In this document: positions 27,159-36,116 of the stretch, piece after piece | Position numbering within the stretch: position 1 is the first letter of the stretch | Layout: each line of letters begins with the position of its first letter | Source: Bacillus massilioanorexius | GTDB lineage: Bacteria; Bacillota; Bacilli; Bacillales; DSM-1321 | Length of the DNA stretch: 41,418 nucleotides | Direction: 5' to 3' | Assembly: GCF_902374955.1 (NCBI RefSeq) | Contig: NZ_CABKRX010000071.1 | Coordinates: forward strand, 1 to 41,418 | Notes under the pieces: generated by a model | Seen by the model: only the letters and a program-made list of their open reading frames with translations | What the model was told of the DNA's origin: nothing | Databases searched by the model: none | Program-made: the position numbers and the translations under genes

Positions 27159-28481
27159 ATGACAATTCAATCGAATAATATAGAAAAAACAATAACAAAT
27201 AAAGAACTCTTACACTATGCGAGTATTTATCAAAATATTGCACATGAAACAACTGCAAGTCTCGAACAATTCGGACTTCCACTATCGAATATAACTTCTA
27301 CAAAAGAAAATTATTTTCAAAAAGTGAAGAGTTTAAAAGATAAAGGTGCACTCATTAGAAATAATCAAAAAAGCATTGTTTCTAACAATAGAATTTCGAC
27401 CGCTTGTGAAGCCTGCCAAACAGGTAAAGGAAGCTACACATCTTTCATATCAACAAAGTGCCATCGTGATTGCTATTTTTGTTTTAACAAAAATCAAGAT
27501 GATTATCATTTTTATTTACAAAATCAGAGAAAAACAAATGATGAGTTAATTCATCTGGTTAAAAGTGGTATTAAGATAACACATCTTGCACTAACTGGAG
27601 GAGAACCTCTTCTACATCCAAAAGAAACGATTGAATTTTTCTCACTTGCAAATGAAATATCTCCGCATAGTCATACTAGATTATACACTGCTGGAGATTT
27701 ATTAAATGAAGAGCTGCTTCAAAAGCTTAAGGAGTCTTCATTAGACGAAATAAGGTTCAGCATAAAATTAGAAGATTCTAAGCAAAAACAGAAACATATT
27801 CTGAATAAAATCTCTCTAGCGACTCAGTATATCCCTAGCGTCATGGTAGAAATGCCAATTATACCAGGAACTGATGCAGCAATGAAGCAACTATTACTCG
27901 ACTTAGATCAGATAGGTGTATACGGCATCAACTTACTTGAGTTCTGTTTTCCCTTTAATAATGTAGAAGCGTTTAGAGAAAGAAACATGACACTAAAAAA
28001 TCCACCTTATGATATCTATTATAACTTTTGGTATGCAGGTGGTTTAGCCATTGCTGAAAGTGAAGAGCTTTGCTTAGAGCTTGTTGATTATGCGATTGAT
28101 CACAAACTTAAGCTGGGTGTTCATTACTGCTCACTTGAAAATAAATTTACTGGACAAATCTATCAACAAAACCATAATGTCACGCTAGATGAAACATATC
28201 ATTTTTCGAATAGAGACTATTATTTTAAGACAGCTAAAGTATTCGGAAAAGATATCAAAAAAGTAGAAAGCGTATTAAAGCAAGCTAATCGATCCTTTAT
28301 ATCAAATACAGAATATCAATTTTTACAATTTCCATTGGATACAATCAATCTATTAAAAAATGAAGATATCGATATTCTTATCTCTTTTAACGTAGTAGAA
28401 AATGAAGACGGTAAACAAAATATTCGCGAAGTTCATCTTGAACATACAACTCCGCAATATTTTCAGTTTGAAAATTTGTAA
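27159..28481 (+). CDS. Radical SAM protein of unknown role, first gene of the reductase cluster
   Basis: 440-residue radical SAM enzyme. The SAM-cluster motif is Cys101-x3-Cys105-x2-Cys108 (CHRDCYFC), with the GGEP motif at 147-150. An extra CEAC (Cys83, Cys86) precedes it by 15 residues and could bind a second metal. The N-terminal 80 residues are helical and not part of the SAM barrel. The C-terminal part lacks the cluster motif of MoaA and any clear SPASM array. The ATG has AAAGGAA 10 nt upstream. It is followed after 37 nt by torD and the reductase subunits. I infer a maturation, cofactor or sensing role for the reductase; the reaction is unknown. Confidence 0.75.
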   Translation: MTIQSNNIEKTITNKELLHYASIYQNIAHETTASLEQFGLPLSNITSTKENYFQKVKSLKDKGALIRNNQKSIVSNNRISTACEACQTGKGSYTSFISTKCHRDCYFCFNKNQDDYHFYLQNQRKTNDELIHLVKSGIKITHLALTGGEPLLHPKETIEFFSLANEISPHSHTRLYTAGDLLNEELLQKLKESSLDEIRFSIKLEDSKQKQKHILNKISLATQYIPSVMVEMPIIPGTDAAMKQLLLDLDQIGVYGINLLEFCFPFNNVEAFRERNMTLKNPPYDIYYNFWYAGGLAIAESEELCLELVDYAIDHKLKLGVHYCSLENKFTGQIYQQNHNVTLDETYHFSNRDYYFKTAKVFGKDIKKVESVLKQANRSFISNTEYQFLQFPLDTINLLKNEDIDILISFNVVENEDGKQNIREVHLEHTTPQYFQFENL

Positions 28482-28518
28482 ACATATTTTCAATCTTGAA
28501 AACAGAAAGGAAGACAAA

Positions 28519-29238
28519 ATGGAAACTACCAAACAGCAATTATCAATCGAAGAAGTTATGAATGTTTTTTATGCAAGAGATTTTGCTTATGATATCCTCC
28601 GAAGATTTTTCGTTGAAGAGCCTTCAGAAGAATATTTAAAACCATTCGTTTATCAGAATATGATTGATCTATTTCCTTTTAAGGAAGATAGATCAGAAAT
28701 TCAAGAAGGAATTGATGATATTAAAGCCTATCTAGCAGAATTTGATCCTGTTCATAAACGTACAGATTTTGAAGACCTTCATTGGGATTATACAAAAATG
28801 TTCATTGGTCCAGGAGAAATCACCGCGTTTCCTTGGGAATCCGTTTATGTAAGCAAGGACAAGCTACTATTTCAAGAAACTACTCTTGAAGTAAGAAAAA
28901 TATATGAAAAGTATGCTTTCCAAACGGCCGATTACATTGAGGCTGATGACCATATAGGTTTAGAACTAGATTTTATGTATCGATTAAACCAATTGTGTAT
29001 TCAATCTGGAGAGTCTATTACGCCTAATTCATTATCTGAAATCAGATATTTACTAAATGAGCAGCAAACTTTTCTTAAAAACCACTTATCTAGATTTGTT
29101 CCACAATTTTCAGAATCAGTGGTGAACAATGCGGATACTAAATTTTATGTAGGTTTAGCTAAAATCCTACAACACTTTATTGCATTAGATTCAATAGTTC
29201 TTAACGAACTTTTGAATATAGATTTCATTCAAAAATAA
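28519..29238 (+). CDS. TorD/DmsD-family molybdoenzyme chaperone
   Basis: Cytoplasmic all-helical chaperone of 239 residues that binds the twin-arginine signal and the apo-reductase until the cofactor is inserted. Family landmarks are GPGEITAFPWESVY (97-110) and EADDHIGLELDFM (141-153), the E-x2-DH signature. The ATG at 28519 has AAAGGAAG upstream. An in-frame upstream extension into the previous gene (28402) has no binding site. It lies 18 nt before the catalytic subunit, its evident client. Confidence 0.92.
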   Translation: METTKQQLSIEEVMNVFYARDFAYDILRRFFVEEPSEEYLKPFVYQNMIDLFPFKEDRSEIQEGIDDIKAYLAEFDPVHKRTDFEDLHWDYTKMFIGPGEITAFPWESVYVSKDKLLFQETTLEVRKIYEKYAFQTADYIEADDHIGLELDFMYRLNQLCIQSGESITPNSLSEIRYLLNEQQTFLKNHLSRFVPQFSESVVNNADTKFYVGLAKILQHFIALDSIVLNELLNIDFIQK

Positions 29239-29256
29239 ATTATCAGGAGGGGCAAA

Positions 29257-31839
29257 ATGATTGATCTACTAAAGAAAATCCAAGATTTTAAAATGACTCG
29301 AAGATCGTTCATTGGTTGGACTTCCGCTGTAGCAGCAACAGCAGTTGTACCTGTATCTAGAGGCCTTGTAGCAAAGGCAGAGAATAATATTGGAACAGCC
29401 GCTGAAGATGGCGAAGGCATTTGGAAGACAGCTGCTTGTTGGCATAACTGCGGAAGCAGATGCTTAAATAAAGTACTTGTAAAAGATGGTGTTGTTGTTC
29501 GTCAAAAAACAGATGACACACATGAAGATTCACCTGATTTTCCTCAACAACGTGGATGTCTACGTGGCCGTTCTCAACGTCAACAAGTATTTAATGCGGA
29601 CCGTTTAAAATATCCTATGAAACGTAAAAACTGGAAGCCAGGTGGCGGAAAGAAAGAATTACGTGGTAAGGACCAATGGGTACGTATTTCTTGGGATGAA
29701 GCTATTGAACATATTGCTTCTGAAACAAAACGTATTAAAAAGAAATATGGAAACGAATCTATTTGGGTAACTGGTACAACTGAGCAAAACATTAGTAAAG
29801 TAATGTCTGCAGTTGGTGGACATACATCTAGTACAGGTACAATTTCATGGGGTGCTTGGCTTTACACATACGATATGCTTGGTGTCGGCGAAGGTTTATA
29901 TGTAAATGGTATCAACGACCGTTTGGATTTACGTAATTCTCAATTAATCGTATTATGGGGTGCTAATCCAGCTTGGAGTACGATGGGTAGCGTAACTTAT
30001 AACTACCTTCAAGCGAAGAAAGCAGGAGCACGCTTCATCTCAATCGACCCATTATATACAGATTCATGTAATATCTTTGGTGCAGATTGGGTTCCAGTTC
30101 GACCTGGTACAGACCACGCTTTAGCACTTGGAATTATGCATACTTTATTAGATGAAGATGATCCAAAATCAAATCCATTAGTGAAATGGGATTTCTTAAA
30201 TAAATACTGTGTTGGTTTTGATGCAGAGCATATGCCAGCAGGTGTTGACAAAAAAGACAATTTCAAAGATTACTTATTAGGAACATATGATAAGCAACCT
30301 AAGACAGCTGAATGGGCTTCAGAAATCTGTGGTGTTGAACCAGAAAAAATCCGTGAATTAGCAAGAGAAATTGGTGGAACTGAGCGAGTTGCATTATTAA
30401 CTGGCTGGGCACCAGCTCGTATTAACAACGGTGAAGGTTGGGTACAAGCATTCTCTACATTAGGTATGATGACTGGACAAATGGGTGGTTCAGGTAAAAT
30501 GACAGGTGTTAGCTGTTGGGAATATGCAGGTAACATGGGTCCAATGCTTCTTACAGGTGGTGGTGATGGCTTACCATCGATTGCTAATCCAGTTGACAAT
30601 GTAATCAATGAAAATCAAATTTTTGATGCGGTTTTAACAGGTAAATATCTACAAAAACACGAAGGTGAACGTGATGTTAATATTCAATTCATCTACCATA
30701 ACTACAATGCTACTTTACAAACAAGAAGCAACATTATGAGAGGTATTGAAGCTCATCGTAAAGTTGAGTTTGTTGTATCACATGCTTATGCACTTACAAC
30801 GAATGCTAGATATTCCGATATTGTACTTCCTGTTACAACAGAATGGGAAAACGAAGGAAATGTAAAAGGTGGAAACCGAGAAATTTTAATTACTTGGTCA
30901 AAAATTACTGAGCCTCTATATGAAGCTAAGAGTGACCAAGAAATTGCTAAACTATTACTAAAAGCACTTGGAAAAGATCCTAAAGAACTTTATCCAATCA
31001 GTGAAAAACAACAATACTTTAATAAATTAGCAGGAAGCATGGTTGTGAAAGACAATGGTGTTGATTATGAGCCATTATGTACAATAACAGCTGCTGATTT
31101 GAAAGAATGGGGCGTTGAAGGAACTCCTCAACAAGGTCGAATTCCTCTTAAAGAATTCGTAGATAAAGGAATTTATCAAGTACCTCGTAAAAAAGGAGAT
31201 AACTTCGGATTTATCGCTTATAAAGATTTCATTGATGATCCAGTGAAAAACCCTGTATCAAGTGAAAGTGGAAAATTTGAAATCTACTGTAAAGCTCTTC
31301 ATGAGGCATCAAAAACAGCCTTTACGGAGATTTCACCAATTCCTAAATATGAACCAAGAGCAGAAGGATATGAATCTACTTTTGAAAACTTTGAAACAAA
31401 GAAAAAAGGTAAATATCCTTACCAAGTGTTTAATCCACACTACTTAAGACGCTCACATAGTACGTTTGATAACGTTCCTTGGTTACGTGAAGCATGGCCA
31501 AACCCAGTATATATTAGCCAGCATGATGCTGATGAAATTGGTGTTAAAACTGGTGAAACTGTTCTATTGTCTAATGAACACGGTAAAACTTTACGTCCAG
31601 CATTGGTTGTTGAAACACTTATGCCTGGTACAATTGCTCTTCCTCACGGTGCTTGGGTTGATTTAGATGAAAACGATGAAATCGACCGTGCTGGTGCAGA
31701 CAATATGTTAGTTGGATATGTACCAACTGGTCTAGGTACTTCTGGTTACAACACAGCTAGATGTAATGTTGAAAAATGGGACGGAGAACAACTAGAAGAA
31801 GACTATAAATGGGATCAACGAATCCTTGATCTTAAATGA
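29257..31839 (+). CDS. DmsA-like molybdopterin oxidoreductase, catalytic subunit
   Basis: 860-residue member of the DMSO reductase family, exported by Tat. The twin-arginine signal TRRSFIGW (14-21) is followed by a hydrophobic stretch and a probable cleavage after AKA (about residue 41). The [4Fe-4S] site is Cys61-x3-Cys65-x3-Cys69 and Cys101, then RGRSQRQQVFNADRLKYPMK as in DmsA. Ser197 (GTISWGAW) aligns with the Mo-ligand serine of DmsA. The C-terminal domain (about 720-850) binds the pterin guanine dinucleotide. DMSO, TMAO or another oxide is the likely acceptor; selenate-type or other substrates cannot be excluded. RBS AGGAGGGG. Confidence 0.9.
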   Translation: MIDLLKKIQDFKMTRRSFIGWTSAVAATAVVPVSRGLVAKAENNIGTAAEDGEGIWKTAACWHNCGSRCLNKVLVKDGVVVRQKTDDTHEDSPDFPQQRGCLRGRSQRQQVFNADRLKYPMKRKNWKPGGGKKELRGKDQWVRISWDEAIEHIASETKRIKKKYGNESIWVTGTTEQNISKVMSAVGGHTSSTGTISWGAWLYTYDMLGVGEGLYVNGINDRLDLRNSQLIVLWGANPAWSTMGSVTYNYLQAKKAGARFISIDPLYTDSCNIFGADWVPVRPGTDHALALGIMHTLLDEDDPKSNPLVKWDFLNKYCVGFDAEHMPAGVDKKDNFKDYLLGTYDKQPKTAEWASEICGVEPEKIRELAREIGGTERVALLTGWAPARINNGEGWVQAFSTLGMMTGQMGGSGKMTGVSCWEYAGNMGPMLLTGGGDGLPSIANPVDNVINENQIFDAVLTGKYLQKHEGERDVNIQFIYHNYNATLQTRSNIMRGIEAHRKVEFVVSHAYALTTNARYSDIVLPVTTEWENEGNVKGGNREILITWSKITEPLYEAKSDQEIAKLLLKALGKDPKELYPISEKQQYFNKLAGSMVVKDNGVDYEPLCTITAADLKEWGVEGTPQQGRIPLKEFVDKGIYQVPRKKGDNFGFIAYKDFIDDPVKNPVSSESGKFEIYCKALHEASKTAFTEISPIPKYEPRAEGYESTFENFETKKKGKYPYQVFNPHYLRRSHSTFDNVPWLREAWPNPVYISQHDADEIGVKTGETVLLSNEHGKTLRPALVVETLMPGTIALPHGAWVDLDENDEIDRAGADNMLVGYVPTGLGTSGYNTARCNVEKWDGEQLEEDYKWDQRILDLK

Positions 31840-31865
31840 TATAAACGGAAAGGAGGTTGCTAAAA

Positions 31866-32408
31866 ATGGCACAAATGGGATTTTTTATTAATGTAGCAGA
31901 ATGCATTGGTTGTAAAACATGTGTTGTTGCTTGTAAAGATACGAATAACTTGGAGGTAGGAAGAAACTTCAGAAGAGTCTATGACTATATCGATGGAACT
32001 TATCCAAACGTTTCTATGAAGCACCTATCTATTTCTTGTAATCATTGTGATGAGCCAGGCTGTGTGAAAGGCTGTCCAACAGGAGCTATGTATAAACGTT
32101 CAGAGGATGGCGTCGTAGTTGTCGATCACGAAAAATGCGTTGGTTGTAAATACTGTGTATGGAACTGTCCTTATGGAGCGCCTCAATACAGCGAAGAATT
32201 AGGAATGATGACAAAATGTGATACTTGTCTTGATTTACGTAAAAAAGGCGAAGAACCACATTGTGTAACTTCTTGTCCAATGCGAGCAATCGAATTTGGT
32301 GAGATTAGTGAGTTACGCAAAAAGTATGGAAACAATGCTGATATTAAAGGTTTACCAAGTTCATCAATTACAAAACCAAATCTAGTTATTAAACCACTAG
32401 GTAAATAA
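31866..32408 (+). CDS. DmsB-like four-cluster ferredoxin subunit
   Basis: 180-residue electron-transfer subunit binding four [4Fe-4S] clusters. Motifs in order are CIGCKTCVVAC, CNHCDEPGCVKGC, CVGCKYCVWNC, and CDTC with a distant CVTSC. It should sit on the outer face of the membrane, hitchhiking with the Tat-exported catalytic subunit because it has no signal of its own. The ATG at 31866 is 9 nt after AAAGGAGG; the in-frame TTG at 31857 abuts that site. It lies 26 nt after the catalytic gene and 14 nt before the anchor gene. Confidence 0.94.
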   Translation: MAQMGFFINVAECIGCKTCVVACKDTNNLEVGRNFRRVYDYIDGTYPNVSMKHLSISCNHCDEPGCVKGCPTGAMYKRSEDGVVVVDHEKCVGCKYCVWNCPYGAPQYSEELGMMTKCDTCLDLRKKGEEPHCVTSCPMRAIEFGEISELRKKYGNNADIKGLPSSSITKPNLVIKPLGK

Positions 32409-32422
32409 AGGAGGGAATCTAT

Positions 32423-33259
32423 ATGCATGAATGGGCATTGTTAATATTAACTGTAGCTGTACCAGCAGCCATCGGTGGAATGCTATTTTTATGGTTTGTA
32501 CATGGTATTGTAAAAAAAGATGCCGCTGATACATTTAAAATGATGAAGCTGCCACTCATCGTTATTGCTGTACTTTCACTTGTAGGATTAATCGCTTCAT
32601 TCTTCCATTTAGGAGCACCAACTCATGCTTTAAATGCAGTGAGAGGATTTGGACAATCTTGGATGAGTAATGAAATTGTTGCTACAGGAGCATTTATTGC
32701 ATTAGCATGTATTACTGCCGGACTAGCTATTGTTCAAAAGAAAGTCAATCCAATTTTGATGTTAATTACAGCTATTGTAGGATTAGTAGACGTATTTTGT
32801 ATGGCTCAACTATACAAAGTGACTCGTGTAAATGGCTGGGATCATATGAACACTTATCTAATTTTCTTTGGAACAGTGTTTGCACTTGGACCTGTTTTAG
32901 GAGCAAGCTTATTGCTTCCTTCTGTTAAAGGTGAACAAGTAAAGAAAATCGTGAAATGGGCTTTTGCATTCGGTTTATTTGGAATCGGTATTCAAATTAT
33001 CGGTGCTGCTATGTTTAATGGTTATGTTGGTGAAATCGAATTAATTTCTGGTGTGTCTGCATCTGAAAGATTAGCAACATACTCAGGATTTATTGGAATC
33101 CGTTGGATTATTGAAGCACTTGGATTAGGAACATTAGGATATCTTGCTCTTTCTTCAAGTCAGAAGAAAATCAATTTCTCAATGGTTTATGCAGCATTGC
33201 TTCTATTCATTATCGCTGAAGGTATGAGTAGATATGTATTTTATGTATTAGGAGCATAA
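32423..33259 (+). CDS. DmsC-like membrane anchor subunit
   Basis: 278-residue hydrophobic protein with about eight membrane helices, beginning MHEWALLILTVAVPAAIGGM. In the Dms family this subunit oxidises menaquinol and passes electrons to the ferredoxin subunit. The family landmarks FHLGAP and FGQSWMSNEI lie in the first loop, near residues 62-85. The ATG has AAGGAGGG upstream. It is the last gene of the cluster and is followed by a bidirectional terminator. No haem-ligand pattern is evident, in line with DmsC rather than NarI. Confidence 0.92.
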   Translation: MHEWALLILTVAVPAAIGGMLFLWFVHGIVKKDAADTFKMMKLPLIVIAVLSLVGLIASFFHLGAPTHALNAVRGFGQSWMSNEIVATGAFIALACITAGLAIVQKKVNPILMLITAIVGLVDVFCMAQLYKVTRVNGWDHMNTYLIFFGTVFALGPVLGASLLLPSVKGEQVKKIVKWAFAFGLFGIGIQIIGAAMFNGYVGEIELISGVSASERLATYSGFIGIRWIIEALGLGTLGYLALSSSQKKINFSMVYAALLLFIIAEGMSRYVFYVLGA

Positions 33260-33305
33260 ATAATCAAATTGTTGGCCATTCTGAACGGATTGCTTACACA
33301 ATAAG

Positions 33306-33352
33306 AAAAGGGTATTAAGCAGTGATTTTAAATCATTGCTTAATACCCTTTT
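33306..33352. terminator. Bidirectional terminator
   Basis: A 22-bp near-perfect stem between AAAAGGGTATTAAGCA (33306-33322) and TGCTTAATACCCTTTT. T-rich tails occur on both strands. It ends the reductase cluster on the plus strand and the convergent membrane-protein gene on the minus strand. Confidence 0.88.
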
Positions 33353-33371
33353 AACATTACATTTCCCTTAT

Positions 33372-34442
33372 CTATTCTTCAATAGTAACCGACCAGTCTC
33401 CGTCAGCACGTATTACTAAAACATAAACACCATCTGTATCTAATTTCTTTCTCATATTGCCTTGATATTGACCTATTTTATTTACCATTAGACTACTTCC
33501 ATTTAGTTTCACTATAAAATTAGAACTTCCAGAATGGTTAAATGTAAATTTATAATTTCCCTTATCAGCTTCAAAAAAGACTACATCATCACCGTTTCCG
33601 TTAAACGATGTAGGTACCTTATTCATTTCTAGAGGGAAGCCTTGCGTAATGGTAAAGTTCCAGTTCCCTCCTGCTTTTACTTCAAGATAATATGAACCTG
33701 AAGAAGATATATTCGCGAATGTTTTACCTTTATAGCTTCCAATCTTATTAACTAACAAGTCTTGTGAATTACCATTTTCGTCCATTAACTTAACGATAAA
33801 GTTAGATGAGCCTGTGTGTTGCCCTTCAAAAACGGCAAATCCACTAGATAATTTAATAAGTTCAGTAGCAGAATCGCCACTTCCTGATAATTTAATTTTG
33901 GAATCCTCATAAGCTTGAGCTTTTGCTTTTGCTTCAACTTCTAAACCATACTTTTTAGCTTCGTCTAAATTTTCGAATTCATGAATTTCAGAAATAGTTT
34001 TTAAATCAGAAGTTAATAGAACAAGTCCATCAGTTGCTTGCATTGGAATCCCTATAACATTATTACCAAGCGAAATATAATCATGTAGTTTTACATTTAA
34101 TGCATCTTGAGCTAAATTAGAAAAATCTTTAAAAGTCATCCCTACTTCAACTTGCGATTTGATTTGTTCTTTAGTTAACTCTTTTGTCTTTTCTTTTTCT
34201 TCTGTTTGTTCTTCTTTTTCTATTTTTTCATTTGTAGATTTGCTTTCATTATTTTCATTTGTCGTTGTCTCCGTATCAGGTAACGTTAAAGCACTTAATA
34301 CAAAGAATACTATAGAAATGATAAACTTTTTCTTTGCTGTCCCATTCTTTTTAAACACAGCAATAATCCCTAATACTAAATAAATGACAAATACTAGAGA
34401 AAATAAACCAATTAAAAATTCCAAACTAAACCCTGCTTTCAC
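33372..34442 (-). CDS. Membrane protein with duplicated C-terminal module
   Basis: 356 residues, family not recognised. Two hydrophobic segments (about 8-30 and 39-54) are followed by a highly charged Glu/Lys/Thr linker (55-95) and a small domain (about 96-170). The C-terminal part holds two copies of a module of about 65 residues (about 201-266 and 288-356). Each contains GSSNFIVKL, then VNKIGxYxG, then a GxW-x-T/F motif near the end, and looks like all-beta structure. The start is doubtful: the GTG at 34442 lacks a ribosome binding site, and a TTG at 34424 has AGGG 5 nt upstream. A bidirectional terminator follows. Confidence 0.75.
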   Translation of the reverse strand: MKAGFSLEFLIGLFSLVFVIYLVLGIIAVFKKNGTAKKKFIISIVFFVLSALTLPDTETTTNENNESKSTNEKIEKEEQTEEKEKTKELTKEQIKSQVEVGMTFKDFSNLAQDALNVKLHDYISLGNNVIGIPMQATDGLVLLTSDLKTISEIHEFENLDEAKKYGLEVEAKAKAQAYEDSKIKLSGSGDSATELIKLSSGFAVFEGQHTGSSNFIVKLMDENGNSQDLLVNKIGSYKGKTFANISSSGSYYLEVKAGGNWNFTITQGFPLEMNKVPTSFNGNGDDVVFFEADKGNYKFTFNHSGSSNFIVKLNGSSLMVNKIGQYQGNMRKKLDTDGVYVLVIRADGDWSVTIEE

Positions 34443-34800
34443 TTTGTTAATTTTTTCACAATGTTAATATAACAAATAATGAGTAGTGAATAAAGACCAA
34501 TTATGGAAGTATTTTAAAAAAAAATAAATAAAACAATTTGTGAATATAAGAAATATTTATATTTTCAAAAAACAAATAATTGTCAAACCTTGCGAAAAAT
34601 ATACTTAGATTTTTTACTTTCTTAACACGAAAAAGACCTCTGAAAAGTTTCACTTTCAGAGGTCATATCACTTTATGTTAGCTACCTTTTTATGAATACA
34701 TTTTGTATCTAAAAAGTTAATTTTGATTTGTCATGTGCTTTGAAGTATAAATTTAGTAGGATGTCCCCCATATTTTACTTTTGACCACCCTCCATTATGG
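34443..34800. other. Gap holding a minus-strand terminator
   Basis: 360 nt of very AT-rich DNA. It contains the terminator of the lipoprotein gene (34629-34664) and must contain the start region of the membrane-protein gene. No gene or repeat seen otherwise. Confidence 0.5.
34629..34664 (-). terminator. Terminator of the lipoprotein gene
   Basis: GACCTCTGAAAAGT and ACTTTCAGAGGTC pair with one bulge; TTTTT follows on the minus strand. The stem shares CCTCTGAAAAGT with the terminator at 22652. Confidence 0.8.
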
Positions 34801-35601
34801 TTAGTTCGTACTATTCAAAGCCTCTTTTGGAACAGTAATATCGTCCACACCATTAAAATTTGAAAACTTACTGTTCATTTTTAAATCCATATCTACTTTT
34901 TGTCCATCTTGCTCCATTCCCATTTGTAACTTGACTACTGTACTAATAGGCAATGATGTTTTTTTATTAAATGTATAAACCAGATTCATACTCTTAATAT
35001 CAAGCTGCTCCATTGCGGCTAATGTTTCCGTATTGCCACTCGCTGCTTTTTCTAATATCGTTTGAGCCATCTCTTTAATGCTCTCTCCAGGAATATCGCC
35101 AGTAAGCACATATTGCTCTTTCTCTTCTTTTAGCTTCAAATATTTTGACATTGACTTAAATTGCTCTATTTGACTATCTAGATTAGCAGATTCTTTAATA
35201 CTAGTCTTAAATTGTTCGTTAACTTCATCAGGTACCTTAACCCATTGTCCATTAATATTCGAATAAATGCCCTCTTCCGTTAAATATTGAATGATCGTTT
35301 GCTCACCCATTTCAGACACAGGCATTTTAATTTCTTGTCGAGCTTTAAACGGCTCATTAATAATATCCGCTTTAGTCGTTATATCCATATTTTGTTCTTG
35401 TTTCGTTTCACCTTGCGACACAGTTATTTTAGTGTTAACCGTTGCTTCCTGAGAAAGACTCTTTACTTCTTTATTCGCTTTCATTGAATTTGCTAATAGT
35501 TCATCTACACTTGGCGCCGTAGAGGATGATTTTTCACTGCCACATGCAGTAACTCCCAATAAAAAAATGACAGACAATAATAGCAATGTTATTTTTTTCA
35601 T
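34801..35601 (-). CDS. Lipoprotein, DUF6612-like
   Basis: 266-residue secreted lipoprotein. The signal peptide ends in the lipobox LGVTAC (Cys20), so the mature protein should be attached to the outer face of the membrane. After a Ser-rich spacer, the rest resembles the beta-rich lipoproteins common in Bacilli (LolA/LprG-like shape, DUF6612 as I recall it). Typical segments are DELLANSMKANKEVKSLS and LTEEGIYSNINGQWVKVP. No enzyme motif is visible and the role is unknown. The ATG has AAGGGAG 8 nt upstream. It has its own terminator about 140 nt downstream. Confidence 0.85.
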   Translation of the reverse strand: MKKITLLLLSVIFLLGVTACGSEKSSSTAPSVDELLANSMKANKEVKSLSQEATVNTKITVSQGETKQEQNMDITTKADIINEPFKARQEIKMPVSEMGEQTIIQYLTEEGIYSNINGQWVKVPDEVNEQFKTSIKESANLDSQIEQFKSMSKYLKLKEEKEQYVLTGDIPGESIKEMAQTILEKAASGNTETLAAMEQLDIKSMNLVYTFNKKTSLPISTVVKLQMGMEQDGQKVDMDLKMNSKFSNFNGVDDITVPKEALNSTN

Positions 35602-35821
35602 ATAAATATCTCCCTTACAAATTATTCAGGATAACCTCCATACGTTTAATAATAATACATCTTTATAATACTATTTAGTGTTTTTTAAAAAAATTTACAT
35701 TTTTCCCAATAATAAGTACAATATTCTCATAAAATTTCTGATATTCCGCAATAAATTCACAAAAATAATAATTTCCTCATACAACAAAGGTTTCATTTTA
35801 TTTTCATAATATTTTCAAAAA

Positions 35822-36100
35822 TTAATCTACCAGCTTTACATTTGAATACACTACAAGACAAAACATTCCCAAAAGTAATACCATAACTAAACATTTCATG
35901 TACTCCAATGAAAAAATCCCCGCGATAATAAAAATCACACCCATTATTCCTTCAAAGCCACCAACCAATTTAGCTAGTTTATCTTTATTAGAAACACGTT
36001 TTTCATTAAATCCAGATAATAACCAAGTCTGCTTTTTAATTCCTACTAAAAAACCAAGTACTAGTAAAATTCCACCTACAATCAATAAATCGGCATTCAT
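35822..36100 (-). CDS. Small membrane protein, DUF3784-like
   Basis: 92 residues from the ATG at 36100, which has GGGGGAA 7 nt upstream. It has three hydrophobic segments (about 4-20, 48-64, 68-88). The loop between the first two contains KKQTWLLSGFNEKRVSNKDK, a pattern typical of DUF3784 proteins. It is the last gene of a three-gene cassette after an XRE-type HTH gene and a four-helix membrane protein gene. Function unknown. The frame extends upstream to overlap the preceding gene, but those starts lack binding sites. Confidence 0.75.
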   Translation of the reverse strand: MNADLLIVGGILLVLGFLVGIKKQTWLLSGFNEKRVSNKDKLAKLVGGFEGIMGVIFIIAGIFSLEYMKCLVMVLLLGMFCLVVYSNVKLVD

Positions 36101-36116
36101 TTTGATTTCCCCCATT

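Noticed and set aside
27159..28481. Radical SAM protein as MoaA or a glycyl-radical activase
   Set aside because: The C-terminal cluster motif of MoaA is absent, and no glycyl-radical enzyme lies nearby. CxxxCxxC alone does not decide the family.
28402..28518. Longer N-terminus for the TorD-type chaperone
   Set aside because: It would overlap the radical SAM gene by 80 nt without a ribosome binding site, whereas the ATG at 28519 has one and gives the normal length.
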